Below, one piece after another: positions 50,028 through 59,974 of a stretch of DNA of 64,000 bases; position 1 is the stretch's first letter; every line of letters starts with the position of its first letter. Below the pieces are notes generated by a model. That model ran no database searches, was not told the origin of the DNA, and saw only the letters and a program-made list of their open reading frames with translations. The translations under genes were made by a program, and so were the position numbers. Origin of the DNA: Methylophilales bacterium 28-44-11 (GTDB lineage Bacteria > Pseudomonadota > Gammaproteobacteria > Burkholderiales > Methylophilaceae); NCBI GenBank assembly GCA_002281475.1, contig NCGC01000003.1, forward strand, positions 29,052 through 93,051, in the 5' to 3' direction.

Positions 50028-50552
50028 TTACTTTGAGTTTTCGATGACCTTTTTCAAGTTTGCTAAACCGCTGTCGTATACACCTGTCACAAATTTTACT
50101 GCAGTTTCGTCATCTTGGCCCGCTGGAATCGGTGGGTTCAATTTGTAAGTGCGGTAAAAACGACCTACCCATGTCACTGTTGACTCACCAGCACCTGGGC
50201 CGGCAGTCACTTGCATAAATGCATTGTAATCTGCAACAGGCGCTACGCCATCAACAATTTCGTATCTCAGTTTCATATCTGCATCATCTGCAGTACGTAA
50301 TTTTTCGTAAATCGTACCACCGTCTTTTAACGTTAAGGTTCTGAATGTTTCTTCGCCTTTTTTCTCTAGTTTGGTACTAGCAATGGCTGGATGCCAAGCA
50401 TGGATATTGCCAAAGTCTTTGACTACTGCCCATACTTTTGCTGGTGCTGCCTTAATCACAACGGTTTTTTCTACTTTTTGTGGACTTGGGCCGTGTGCTG
50501 CTGCATTAAAAGAAAGCGCGGCAAGCGCGATGATGGATAACAACTTTTTCAT
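50028..50552 (-). CDS. MxaD-like periplasmic SRPBCC protein
   Basis: A 174-residue exported protein: signal peptide (residues 1-19, ending A-A-A), then a START/polyketide-cyclase fold with A-A-P-A-K-V-W-A-V-V-K-D-F and the W-H-P motif near residue 54. This combination resembles MxaD, a periplasmic protein linked to electron flow from methanol dehydrogenase to cytochrome c in methylotrophs. No mxaF or xoxF is in the window, so the role is inferred from similarity. The end may be shortened by a frameshift. Confidence 0.7.
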   Translation of the reverse strand: MKKLLSIIALAALSFNAAAHGPSPQKVEKTVVIKAAPAKVWAVVKDFGNIHAWHPAIASTKLEKKGEETFRTLTLKDGGTIYEKLRTADDADMKLRYEIVDGVAPVADYNAFMQVTAGPGAGESTVTWVGRFYRTYKLNPPIPAGQDDETAVKFVTGVYDSGLANLKKVIENSK

Positions 50553-50703
50553 TCATATTCTCCGCTAAGGTACTTAAGATAAGACTTAAAAATGTGAAAC
50601 AGAAACAACGGTAATCTAGGATTCAACTATTATAAAGCAGTTAAAGGTGAATGCCCATGATTTCATCAACGTGATGACCAGCGTGCTGGTTGACGGGCGA
50701 TGG

Positions 50704-51651
50704 TCAAGGCATCATAAACAGCCCAAATGCACGGCTTTTGTCACCTGTTTTAATGGTGGAGACGACTTTATTGGTAGTGGCATCAATCACCGAGACATTA
50801 TTGGTGCCCCAGTTAGCCACCCATAGTTGATTCAATTTTTGATTAAAACTCAATCCTTCAGGCGTCATGCCCACGCCAATCGTTGCGATTACTTTTTTGG
50901 TCGGTAGATCGATCACACTGATTGAATCATCTTGGGTGTTGGTTACATATAACTTGGTGTCGATGGCATTGGTGACAGCACAATAGGGATGCTCGCCTAC
51001 TTTGATTGTATAGGGCGGTTTGTCAGTGTTATTTAAATCAATGATGCTCACTGTGTTGTCGTAGACATTGACGCTGTAAAGTTGTTGGCCAGATTGACTA
51101 AGTGACACGCCAAAGGGATGCACTCCTACATGGATTCGTTGCTTGATAGCAAGGGTGCTTGTATCAATTACTACAATCTGATTGCTATCTCTTGCTGCCA
51201 CATAAAGCGTTTTATTATCATTGCTCACTACTAACCCAGCAGGCGCTTTTCCCGCTATTACTTCTTTTTTTGAATTGTAATCGCTGGTGTCAATAGCAAG
51301 GATGCGATCACTATACCAATCTGCAACGTATAACATTTTGCTATCAGGGGAGAGCGCTAAGCCAACAGGAGAGCCAGCGACTTTAATGGTGTGGATGACT
51401 GTTTGCTGATGGCTATCGATGACTGAAATAGATTGCCCCTCAACATTGGTGATATAGACACGCCTTAATGTTGCAGACACGGCTACGCCGACAGGCGCTT
51501 TACCAACACCAATGGTGTGTGTAACTTTTCGTTTTGCCGTATCAATGACAGAGACCGTGTTGTCGCCCTGATTGGTGATATAGGCCATTTGAGGATGCTG
51601 GCAGGCGCTTAGGCTCAAGCTTAAAGCCAAAAGCAAAACAAAATTCTTCAT
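50704..51651 (-). CDS. YVTN-repeat beta-propeller lipoprotein
   Basis: The frame opens at 51708, but the ATG at 51651 begins a lipoprotein signal with lipobox L-S-A-C. The rest is about seven beta-propeller blades, each with the Y-(V/I)-T/A-N ... V-S-V-I-D repeat (for example Y-I-T-N-Q-G-D-N-T-V-S-V-I-D). Such YVTN propellers are often cell-surface or periplasmic and occur beside PQQ and alcohol-oxidation genes. It is upstream of the MxaD-like gene on the same strand; a small hairpin ACCAGC-GT-GCTGGT (50677-50690) lies between them. Function unknown. Confidence 0.82.
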   Translation of the reverse strand: MKNFVLLLALSLSLSACQHPQMAYITNQGDNTVSVIDTAKRKVTHTIGVGKAPVGVAVSATLRRVYITNVEGQSISVIDSHQQTVIHTIKVAGSPVGLALSPDSKMLYVADWYSDRILAIDTSDYNSKKEVIAGKAPAGLVVSNDNKTLYVAARDSNQIVVIDTSTLAIKQRIHVGVHPFGVSLSQSGQQLYSVNVYDNTVSIIDLNNTDKPPYTIKVGEHPYCAVTNAIDTKLYVTNTQDDSISVIDLPTKKVIATIGVGMTPEGLSFNQKLNQLWVANWGTNNVSVIDATTNKVVSTIKTGDKSRAFGLFMMP

Positions 51652-51759
51652 AACCCGTCCGTAATGATTGATTTGATTAGATTTTATGTAAAAAAAGAAT
51701 GCTTTCAATAATGCCTAAAATATGAAAAAATTGCACTAAATTATTAAGGTTGTTGCAAA

Positions 51760-52257
51760 ATGTTAGATCGTGATGGATATCGTCCCAATGTGGGCATTAT
51801 TCTTTGCAACTCGCACAATCAGGTGTTTTGGGGAAAGCGTATTCGAGAGCATGCTTGGCAGTTTCCGCAAGGGGGCATCAAGTATGGGGAGAGTCCAGAG
51901 CAGGCAATGTATCGCGAGTTGATGGAAGAAGTAGGACTAAAGCCTAACCACGTTCAAATTTTGGGACGTACGCGAGATTGGTTGCGTTATGAGGTGCCAA
52001 CAAGCTGGATTAGACGAGAATGGCGGGGCAGCTATAAAGGTCAGAAACAAATTTGGTTTTTGCTACGCCTCACTGGACGAGATACCGATGTATCGTTACG
52101 CGCCACCAATCAGCCAGAATTTGATGCATGGCGTTGGAGTGACTATTGGGTGCCACTTGAAGACGTGATTGAATTTAAGAGAAACGTGTATAAGACTGCT
52201 TTGAATGAGTTAGCAGTGCATCTCCATACCAAAGGCTTTAAGCAAATTCAGAAATGA
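51760..52257 (+). CDS. rppH: RNA pyrophosphohydrolase RppH
   Basis: Nudix hydrolase that removes pyrophosphate from mRNA 5' ends to start decay. The start [13 protein letters not shown] and the Nudix box beginning G-G-I at residue 38 and ending with R-E-L-M-E-E-V-G-L near 60 are characteristic. Length 165 is normal. Divergent from the beta-propeller gene. Confidence 0.95.
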   Translation: MLDRDGYRPNVGIILCNSHNQVFWGKRIREHAWQFPQGGIKYGESPEQAMYRELMEEVGLKPNHVQILGRTRDWLRYEVPTSWIRREWRGSYKGQKQIWFLLRLTGRDTDVSLRATNQPEFDAWRWSDYWVPLEDVIEFKRNVYKTALNELAVHLHTKGFKQIQK

Positions 52258-52291
52258 AGTCAATAAATATGAAGTGCAAGGATTAAGTGTT

Positions 52292-53032
52292 ATGTTGCGG
52301 GTGAAAGCTGCTTTAATTCATTTGGTTTTAAGTGTGTTAATTGTCGGGCTTGTGCTTATTTTGATGCTGTTTGTATGGTATCCAAAAGGATTTTTTAATC
52401 TGTTAGGCGGGAGCGACCTTGTTTATATTATTGCTGGCGTAGATGTTTGTTTAGGTCCATTGCTCACACTTGCAGTATTTAATCCAGCCAAAAAATCACT
52501 CAAGTTTGATTTGTCTGTCATCGCTCTACTACAAATAACTGCATTACTGTACGGTGCAAATGTCATGTTTCAGTCACGTCCAGTCTTTAATGTGTTGGAA
52601 GAAAATTTGTTTAAAGTGACGTTGGCTTCTGACTTTAAAGATGAAGTTGAGTTAAAAAAAGCCAGTAAGGAAAAATGGGCTTCACTTTCATGGACCGGTC
52701 CTGTATTAGTGGCGGCAGTTGAGCCAGTCGATCCTAAGATGAAAGAAGAGATAGTGTTTGCAGCGGGTAGTGGTGCAGACTGGAACGTCTTCCCAAAATT
52801 GTTTGTTGAGTACGACACGCAACGGCAAGTGGCATTGGCAAATGCAAAGCCATTATCAGCCCTCAAAACACACAGTGATGATAATCGTGCAATCGTAGAT
52901 GAATTTGAGAGTAAATCACCCAATCGAAACTTTGTTTATTTGCCGATTGTGAGTGGCTATGTCGTCATGGCTGCAATTTTAGACGCCAACAATGCGGATT
53001 TTATTCAGATTTTAAATATAGAGGTGCCATAA
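52292..53032 (+). CDS. TfpX/TfpZ family type IV pilin accessory protein
   Basis: A 246-residue membrane protein. The frame opens at a GTG (52274), but AAGGA lies ten bases before the ATG at 52292. Two or three N-terminal spans (about residues 8-30, 40-60, 68-90) include Y-P-K-G-F-F, G-V-D-V-C-L-G-P-L-L-T-L and the R-P-V-F-N-V motif; a periplasmic domain follows. TfpX/TfpZ proteins are needed for surface presentation of certain minor-variant pilins and usually sit beside their pilin. Here the pilin ORF is 2.7 kb away. Confidence 0.82.
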   Translation: MLRVKAALIHLVLSVLIVGLVLILMLFVWYPKGFFNLLGGSDLVYIIAGVDVCLGPLLTLAVFNPAKKSLKFDLSVIALLQITALLYGANVMFQSRPVFNVLEENLFKVTLASDFKDEVELKKASKEKWASLSWTGPVLVAAVEPVDPKMKEEIVFAAGSGADWNVFPKLFVEYDTQRQVALANAKPLSALKTHSDDNRAIVDEFESKSPNRNFVYLPIVSGYVVMAAILDANNADFIQILNIEVP

Positions 53033-53055
53033 GTGAATCTAGGTGAAAGTGTAAC

Positions 53056-53904
53056 CTAAGACCCCATCGCTTCCCCTAGGCGAATCTTTTTACTGGGGTG
53101 CCATGATGCATCAAATTTGATTGTGCCAGATTTAAAGAGCATCACAACGGTCGAACCGAGTAAAAATCTGCCCATTTCTTCGCCTTGTTTTAGCAAGATA
53201 TGTTTCTCTTTGTAATCCCAGTGTTGTATCTGTTTGCTACGTGGTGGGTTGATTACACCACCCAGCGCATCATGCCAAACAGTGGCCATACTGCCTACGA
53301 TGGTTGCGCCCACAAGCACCAACACAAATGTGCCGTGTTGTTCTGATTGAAACGCGCATACCACACGCTCATTGCGCGCAAATAAATTGGGTACATTCGC
53401 TGCTGTCGTTGGGTTCACAGAAAACAAATCACCTGGCACGTAAGTCATGCTCAGTAATGTGCCGTCACAAGGCATATGAATTCGATGGTAATCTTTTGGA
53501 CTTAGATACAAGCATGCAAAATGACCATTCTCAAATTGTTCACTTAATACTTTGTTATCTGCCAACAGCATTTGCGTTGAATACAAATGGTCTTTTGCTT
53601 GAAAAAGTTGGTTCTGCTCAATGGCACCAAATTGACTGATTGCACCGTCGACTGGGCAGATGAAAGGTGCTGTCGATATGGGTCTGGCGTCAGATTTTAA
53701 AGGGCGAGTAAAGAAGTCATTAAAGCTTTTATAACTCGCCGGATCGGCATTCAGCGCTTCGCTCATATTCACTTGATAACGCTTGATAAACCACCTAATA
53801 ACGCAAGTGGTCAGGCTACCACATTGTAAGTTAGCTAGTTTGCCTGCTAAGGCGGTGATGGCTTGTTTGGGTAGCAAATGCTGTAAAAGGATGCTGAGTT
53901 TCAA
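53056..53904 (-). CDS. psd: Phosphatidylserine decarboxylase
   Basis: Pyruvoyl enzyme that makes phosphatidylethanolamine. The self-cleavage site L-G-S-T-V-V is near residue 250, the histidine motif Y-H-R-I-H-M-P and D-G near 93 are present. 282 residues, normal for the membrane-bound type. It follows ilvC on the same strand but a terminator lies between. Confidence 0.95.
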   Translation of the reverse strand: MKLSILLQHLLPKQAITALAGKLANLQCGSLTTCVIRWFIKRYQVNMSEALNADPASYKSFNDFFTRPLKSDARPISTAPFICPVDGAISQFGAIEQNQLFQAKDHLYSTQMLLADNKVLSEQFENGHFACLYLSPKDYHRIHMPCDGTLLSMTYVPGDLFSVNPTTAANVPNLFARNERVVCAFQSEQHGTFVLVLVGATIVGSMATVWHDALGGVINPPRSKQIQHWDYKEKHILLKQGEEMGRFLLGSTVVMLFKSGTIKFDASWHPSKKIRLGEAMGS

Positions 53905-53971
53905 TGGTGTCTTTCAGAGTGTCGGGTATGTCACTTGTGTAAAAGGTAAAACAATCTTGTGCTGCTTGAAG

Positions 53972-54013
53972 TAAAAAAGCACAGAGCCAGATATTTTCTG
54001 TGCCTCTGTGCTT
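53972..54013 (-). terminator. Rho-independent terminator after ilvC
   Basis: On the minus strand, a 10-bp stem AAGCACAGAG / CTCTGTGCTT (53977-53986 and 54004-54013) is followed by a T-run. Confidence 0.75.
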
Positions 54014-54038
54014 ATTATTCAGCTTATCTTTTTCTTAA

Positions 54039-55085
<1,047 letters not shown>

Positions 55086-55124
55086 TTAAATTTAATTCAA
55101 GGAATGGGAAGTGGTGTGGGATGA

Positions 55125-55616
55125 TTACACTTTTAAAATGCGATCACCGCGGCCAATGCCAGATGCGCCTGTACGCACAGTTTCTAGAATGGCGGTTTTA
55201 TCTATGGCCTCTATAAAGGCATCTAATTTGCTGCATGAACCGGTGAGTTCGATGGTATAACTATTGTCTGCAACATCAATAATGCGACCTCTGAAAATGT
55301 CGCACATACGCTTCATTTCATCTTTGAAAACGCCAGAGGCTTTTACTTTAACGAGCATGAGCTCTCTTTCAATATGCTTACCATCGTTTAGATCAAGCAC
55401 TTTAACGACATCAATCAGTTTATTGAGTTGTTTGATAATTTGTTCAATGACGTCTTCTGAACCTGTCGTGACGAGGGTCATGCGTGAAAGGGTAGGGTCT
55501 TCGGTAATGGCAACAGTTAAAGATTCAATGTTGTAACCACGTGCAGAGAATAAGCCAGCAACACGTGATAGCGCGCCAGCTTCATTTTCCATTAAGAGCG
55601 AAATGATGTGTTTCAT
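55125..55616 (-). CDS. ilvH: Acetolactate synthase small subunit IlvH
   Basis: Regulatory subunit giving valine sensitivity. N-terminal ACT domain ([19 protein letters not shown] near residue 4) and C-terminal ACT-like domain. 163 residues. Its ATG overlaps the end of ilvB by four bases, so subunits are made in step. Confidence 0.95.
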   Translation of the reverse strand: MKHIISLLMENEAGALSRVAGLFSARGYNIESLTVAITEDPTLSRMTLVTTGSEDVIEQIIKQLNKLIDVVKVLDLNDGKHIERELMLVKVKASGVFKDEMKRMCDIFRGRIIDVADNSYTIELTGSCSKLDAFIEAIDKTAILETVRTGASGIGRGDRILKV

Positions 55617-57361
55617 TGTTTCGCTCCCTTGGCTTTTGGCAATTCCATTTCAGAAAGCCCTTTGCCGTTTTCTACCATTGGGAATACGTTTTCTTTTTGT
55701 TCAGTAATAAAATCCATGAACACAAACTTGTCTTTTTTAGCAAAAGCTTCTATTAATGCGCCTTCAACGTCGCTTGGTTGTGTAATTTGCATACCAATAT
55801 GGCCATAAGACTCAGCAAGTTTGACGAAATCTGGCAAGCTATCCATGTAAGACTCAGAATAACGATCCTCATAAAAGAATTCTTGCCATTGACGTACCAT
55901 GCCCAAGTAACGATTGTTGAGTAAAATCACTTTAATAGGTAAATGATATTGCGCGCAGGTCGACAACTCTTGAATATTCATCTGAATACTGCCTTCGCCC
56001 GTCACGCATGCCACTTGTGCATTTTTGTCTGCAAATTGACATCCCATGGCATAAGGTAAACCCACGCCCATGGTGCCAAGTCCACCAGAATTAATCCAGC
56101 GACGTGGTTTATCAAATTTATAATATTGTGCAGCCCACATTTGATGCTGACCAACGTCAGATGTGACATAAGCATCGCCTTTGGTTACTTCCCAAAGTTT
56201 TTCAATCACATATTGGGGTTTGATTATAGTGCTCGATTGCTCATAACGGCCACCATGTACTAAGCGCCATTCACCAATTTGTTTCCACCAGTCGCTAATG
56301 TTGGTTTGTGGTTTTTCTTGCGCAAGAATTTCATTCATTTCTGCAAGCACAGACTGTACATGCCCCACGATGGGTACATCCACTTTTACCCGTTTAGAAA
56401 TGCTCGATGGGTCTACATCAATATGAATGATGGTGCGTTTTACGCCACCAAAATGCGCAGGGTTGCCAATAACGCGGTCATCAAAACGTGCACCGACAGC
56501 CAGCAAAACATCACAGTTTTGCATCGCCATATTGGCTTCATAAGTCCCATGCATGCCCAGCATGCCAACGAATTGTTTGTCAGTGGCGGGGAAGCCACCT
56601 AAACCCATTAAGGTATTGGTCACTGGATAATTGAGTGCGCGTGCCAGTTTGATTAACTCTTCCGCACCATCGCCCAATACTAAGCCGCCGCCAGTGTAAA
56701 TCATCGGACGTTTGGCTTCTAGCAGCATTTTTACCGCTTTTTTAATTTGTCCACTATGGCCTTTTACTACAGGGCTGTAAGAGCGCATCTCCACCGTTTT
56801 CGGGTATGCGAAATCTGTAAGATGTGCCGTGATGTCTTTGGGGATATCCACCACCACAGGACCTGGACGGCCAGTTCTCGCAATATAAAACGCCTTCTTC
56901 ATGGTAGATGCAATGTCTTTCACATCTTTCACTAAAAAGTTATGTTTTACACAAGGGCGCGTGATACCAACCATGTCGACTTCTTGGAAGGCATCCATGC
57001 CAATCGCTGGAACAGGGACTTGACCGCTGATCACCACTAAAGGGATGGAATCCATATATGCTGTTGCAATGCCTGTGATTGCGTTAGTGGCACCAGGGCC
57101 GCTGGTAACCAAGGCGACCCCCACCTCACCAGTAGCACGCGAAAACGCGTCAGCGGCATGCACTGCAGCTTGCTCATGACGCACTAAGATATGTTTGAAA
57201 CCATTTTGTTTATAGATTGCATCATATATATGCAATACAGCGCCGCCAGGATAGCCAAATACAAATTTAACTTTTTCCTCATTCAGGCAGCGAATAACAA
57301 TTTCAGCACCAGAAATTGATTTGGTGCTAGTTTCGGCCGGGAGATTGGCTTTAGAATCCAT
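55613..57361 (-). CDS. ilvB: Acetolactate synthase large subunit
   Basis: Thiamine-diphosphate enzyme forming acetolactate or acetohydroxybutyrate. ThDP glutamate region F-G-Y-P-G-G-A-V near residue 39, [11 protein letters not shown], and the metal-binding [11 protein letters not shown] motif are present. 582 residues. Whether it is named IlvB or IlvI is a matter of convention; the small subunit is IlvH-like. Confidence 0.96.
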   Translation of the reverse strand: MDSKANLPAETSTKSISGAEIVIRCLNEEKVKFVFGYPGGAVLHIYDAIYKQNGFKHILVRHEQAAVHAADAFSRATGEVGVALVTSGPGATNAITGIATAYMDSIPLVVISGQVPVPAIGMDAFQEVDMVGITRPCVKHNFLVKDVKDIASTMKKAFYIARTGRPGPVVVDIPKDITAHLTDFAYPKTVEMRSYSPVVKGHSGQIKKAVKMLLEAKRPMIYTGGGLVLGDGAEELIKLARALNYPVTNTLMGLGGFPATDKQFVGMLGMHGTYEANMAMQNCDVLLAVGARFDDRVIGNPAHFGGVKRTIIHIDVDPSSISKRVKVDVPIVGHVQSVLAEMNEILAQEKPQTNISDWWKQIGEWRLVHGGRYEQSSTIIKPQYVIEKLWEVTKGDAYVTSDVGQHQMWAAQYYKFDKPRRWINSGGLGTMGVGLPYAMGCQFADKNAQVACVTGEGSIQMNIQELSTCAQYHLPIKVILLNNRYLGMVRQWQEFFYEDRYSESYMDSLPDFVKLAESYGHIGMQITQPSDVEGALIEAFAKKDKFVFMDFITEQKENVFPMVENGKGLSEMELPKAKGAKQ

Positions 57362-57398
57362 AAAACCTTGAATTTCGCGATGAATTGATGAACCCTCA

Positions 57399-57427
57399 AC
57401 ATTAACTGTTTAAGTGAAATTGGTCAA
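57399..57427 (-). promoter_or_regulatory. Candidate ilvB promoter
   Basis: On the minus strand, TTGACC (57427-57422), 17-base spacer, TAATGT (57404-57399), about 38 bases before the ilvB ATG. No leader peptide rich in Ile/Val/Leu is visible, so attenuation is not evident. Confidence 0.45.
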
Positions 57428-57464
57428 GTTAGTGGAGTGAAATAGAAAGTTTGCGACTAGAATG

Positions 57465-57493
57465 TTGACAACTCAAATGAGAATCATTATTAT
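57465..57493 (+). promoter_or_regulatory. Iron-regulated promoter with Fur box
   Basis: TTGACA (57465-57470), 17-base spacer, TATTAT (57488-57493): a near-consensus sigma-70 promoter. A Fur-box match, 14 of 19 positions to the GATAAT-type consensus with core AATGAGAATCATTATT, covers 57473-57491 and overlaps the -10, so iron-loaded Fur would block it. It faces hemP-tonB-exbBD. Confidence 0.85.
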
Positions 57494-57698
57494 TTGCATT
57501 CGTAAGTGAACATCATGCATGAAAAAGTAAGTGGAATGCAATGAGCATTTATTGTGTTGAAATTTTAAGGTGCCCCTAACAGCGCCTTAAATGTTGTACC
57601 CGCATGGAAACATGCATCTCCTTTTTATGGCTGCATGCAACTGTAGAAAGTTAATCACGGTTGCTATAAGTCAGTCAATTTTTTAAGGTGTGGAAACG
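57494..57698 (+). other. Structured hemP leader
   Basis: About 200 bases between the Fur promoter and hemP, part of a 337-base gene-less stretch. It contains the hairpin TTTAAGGTGC / GCGCCTTAAA (57564-57591), the GNRA-capped hairpin GCATG-GAAA-CATGC (57602-57615) followed by a T-rich run, and a further GCATGC (57633-57638) that could pair instead. A 12-codon frame (ATG at 57541, M-S-I-Y-C-V-E-I-L-R-C-P) ends inside the first hairpin. Confidence 0.5.
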
Positions 57699-57917
57699 AT
57701 GAAAGTCATTGCTGATGTTGGTTTAAATGAGCATCTCAATATAGATGACGCAAACGCTACTGCGCTTAAGCGTCAGGGTACGACAAGAATAAATGCTAGC
57801 GAAAAGCTGAGTAGTGCAAAGTTATTTGGTAGTCACAATGAAGTCATGATTCAGCATCAAGATGAAACCTACATATTACGGTTGACTAAACAAAATAAAT
57901 TGATATTAACGAAGTAA
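57699..57917 (+). CDS. hemP: Hemin uptake protein HemP
   Basis: A 72-residue protein with the HemP core: S-S-A-K-L-F-G ... E-V-M-I-Q-H-Q-D-E-T-Y-I-L-R-L-T-K-Q-N-K-L-I-L-T-K. HemP proteins accompany iron and heme uptake genes and in Burkholderia have been linked to activating receptor expression. The frame opens at GTG 57690; ATG 57699 is preferred because AAGG would sit too close to the GTG. Confidence 0.88.
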   Translation: MKVIADVGLNEHLNIDDANATALKRQGTTRINASEKLSSAKLFGSHNEVMIQHQDETYILRLTKQNKLILTK

Positions 57918-57970
57918 ATAAACATGGTTCAGATTGCAAGTGCTAATAAAATGAAAAGGTGGTGCGTGTA

Positions 57971-58759
57971 ATGTCGAGTATTGCATTAGAGCGTAATAGC
58001 ACAGTTCGTGTGTTGAAAGTAAAGCCGACAATTCAACATACTCCTCTGCAGGCGCAAGCAAGTGGCGCACATGTGGATAATATGGGGAGCGAGCAGGCCG
58101 TTTCATGGGTCGGTTTTGCCGCTGTGCTGCTTGGTCATGTCGCGTTGCTGGCGATACTAATTACGCAACAAACCGACACTACTCCGCTGGTGCAAGCGCA
58201 GCCTATGATGGTGAGTTTGATTGCGCCACCTGCGCCGGAGCCTGAACTAGTGCCTGTGATTGAGCCACCCAAGCCAGAGCCTAAACCTATCATCAAGCCT
58301 ACCCCTAAAAAAGTGGTGCAAGAAATTAAACCAATCGACATGCCTGCTCCGAGACAGGTAGAAGCAACTACTGAGCCTGTTGAGATAGAGGTAACGCCAG
58401 CGCCCGTAGCTAATGAGGCAATCGCGGAAGCACCAAAAGCCCCGCCAAAAACAGAGCCAATAGTAGAAGAGAAAATTGAACCGCCACGATTTGGGGTAGC
58501 TTACTTAAATAATCCACAACCCGACTACCCTTCTATGTCGCGTCGCTTGGGCGAAGAGGGACGTGTCTTGATGAAAGTGCTAGTAGCAAGCGACGGTGCA
58601 GCGAAAATAGTAGAGGTTGAGCAATCGAGTGGGTCAGAGCGCCTAGATAATGCTGCAGTTAACGCAGTAAAAAAGTGGCGGTTTATCCCTGCTAGAAAAA
58701 GCAACCAGCCGTTAGATGCCTTTGTGTTGGTGCCGATGAAATTTTCATTGAGTAGCTAA
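57971..58759 (+). CDS. tonB: TonB energy-transducing protein
   Basis: Spans the periplasm to power outer-membrane receptors. GTGs at 57959 and 57962 are in frame; the ATG at 57971 has AAGGTGG upstream. One membrane span near residues 35-58, a proline/glutamate/lysine-rich rod (about 75-165) and a C-terminal TonB domain with P-D-Y-P-x-x-S-R-R-L-G-E-E-G-R-V and A-V-K-K-W-R-F-I-P. First of tonB-exbB-exbD. Confidence 0.93.
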   Translation: MSSIALERNSTVRVLKVKPTIQHTPLQAQASGAHVDNMGSEQAVSWVGFAAVLLGHVALLAILITQQTDTTPLVQAQPMMVSLIAPPAPEPELVPVIEPPKPEPKPIIKPTPKKVVQEIKPIDMPAPRQVEATTEPVEIEVTPAPVANEAIAEAPKAPPKTEPIVEEKIEPPRFGVAYLNNPQPDYPSMSRRLGEEGRVLMKVLVASDGAAKIVEVEQSSGSERLDNAAVNAVKKWRFIPARKSNQPLDAFVLVPMKFSLSS

Positions 58760-58823
58760 TACCCACTGAGCTTCATTAAGTGAATTTAACTTTTAGTACC
58801 CCCTAATTTTTATTGGAATTGTT

Positions 58824-59555
58824 ATGAATCAAATGAATACACTTGGTTTTATTCAGCAAGGCGGCATAGTCACTATGACGGTAGCCCTGATACTTGTCGT
58901 GATGTCACTCGCTAGTTGGTATTTTATTGTAGTGAAGACCCTACAAAATTATCAACTAAAACGTGCTATTAAACGTACCATTACCGCATTTTGGGCGGCA
59001 CCGCATGTGCAAGCAGGCATGAGTCAAACAGATGACTCACCTGCATTGCAACTTGCTAAGCACGCCATTGCTGCCGCGCAACACCATCAAACACATGCAA
59101 CACAACATGCCAATGAAGTGTGCAGTTTTGATGAGTTTATTGCACGCAATATACGACGTAGTTTGACGCAAACACAATCACAATTAGAAACAGGCTTGTC
59201 TGTTTTGGCTTCGGTAGGCAGTGTGTCACCATTTGTTGGTTTATTTGGCACGGTGTGGGGAATTTACCATGCGTTGGCAAGTATTAGCGCAAGTGGTCAA
59301 GCCACATTGGATAAAGTGGCGGGTCCAGTGGGCGAGGCGCTCATCATGACGGCTATTGGCTTAGCGGTCGCGATTCCTGCAGTACTTGCCTACAATGCTT
59401 TTATTAAACAAAACCGCGTCATGATGGGGCAGTTAGAAAGCTTTGCGCAAGACTTGCATACCTTACTCACGACTGGTGCACCTTTGTTTTTGAAAAAAAC
59501 CATTCCACACACACAACCTGTTGCCCTCAATACCACTATAGGGGTGCCAGTATGA
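58824..59555 (+). CDS. exbB: Biopolymer transport protein ExbB
   Basis: Proton-channel subunit of the TonB motor (MotA/TolQ family). 243 residues, spans near 15-38, 125-150 and 170-195, with the conserved T-V-W-G-I-Y-H-A-L and P-V-G-E-A-L-I-M-T-A-I-G-L-A-V-A-I-P-A-V motifs. Overlaps exbD by four bases. Confidence 0.95.
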   Translation: MNQMNTLGFIQQGGIVTMTVALILVVMSLASWYFIVVKTLQNYQLKRAIKRTITAFWAAPHVQAGMSQTDDSPALQLAKHAIAAAQHHQTHATQHANEVCSFDEFIARNIRRSLTQTQSQLETGLSVLASVGSVSPFVGLFGTVWGIYHALASISASGQATLDKVAGPVGEALIMTAIGLAVAIPAVLAYNAFIKQNRVMMGQLESFAQDLHTLLTTGAPLFLKKTIPHTQPVALNTTIGVPV

Positions 59556-59968
59556 TGACCGACAACCCATTTAGTAGCCAACAGCACAGCCAACCGATGA
59601 GTGAAATTAACACCACGCCATTGGTGGATGTGATGCTGGTGCTACTGGTCATCTTTATTATTACTGCGCCTTTACTCACCCATGCGGTGAAGATTGATTT
59701 GCCGCAAGCCACCAGTCAACCACTGCCCGAAAAGCCAGAGGTGGTAGATTTAGCAGTAGATAGTCAAGGTAGAGTGTACTGGAACGATGTTGAGCTAGTG
59801 ACGGGTGAGATTAAGCAAAAGCTAGCATCTGTTGCGAATCAAAAGCCGCAACCAGAGTTGCAAATTCGTGCAGATAAGAATACCCGCTACCAAGTCTTAG
59901 CAGAATTGATGGCAGATGCACAAAACGTGGGTATCACAAAGCTTGGATTTGTCAGCGAGCCTAAGTAA
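59552..59968 (+). CDS. exbD: Biopolymer transport protein ExbD
   Basis: TolR-family partner of ExbB. 138 residues: short cytoplasmic N-terminus M-S-E-I-N-T-T-P-L-V-D-V-M-L-V-L-L-V-I-F with the membrane aspartate, then a periplasmic domain with R-A-D-K-x-x-R-Y. Coupled to exbB by overlap. Confidence 0.95.
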   Translation: MMTDNPFSSQQHSQPMSEINTTPLVDVMLVLLVIFIITAPLLTHAVKIDLPQATSQPLPEKPEVVDLAVDSQGRVYWNDVELVTGEIKQKLASVANQKPQPELQIRADKNTRYQVLAELMADAQNVGITKLGFVSEPK

Positions 59969-59974
59969 TTAAAG

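Noticed and set aside
57362-57464. Leader-peptide attenuator before ilvB
   Set aside because: No short frame rich in Ile, Val or Leu codons and no terminator hairpin is visible.
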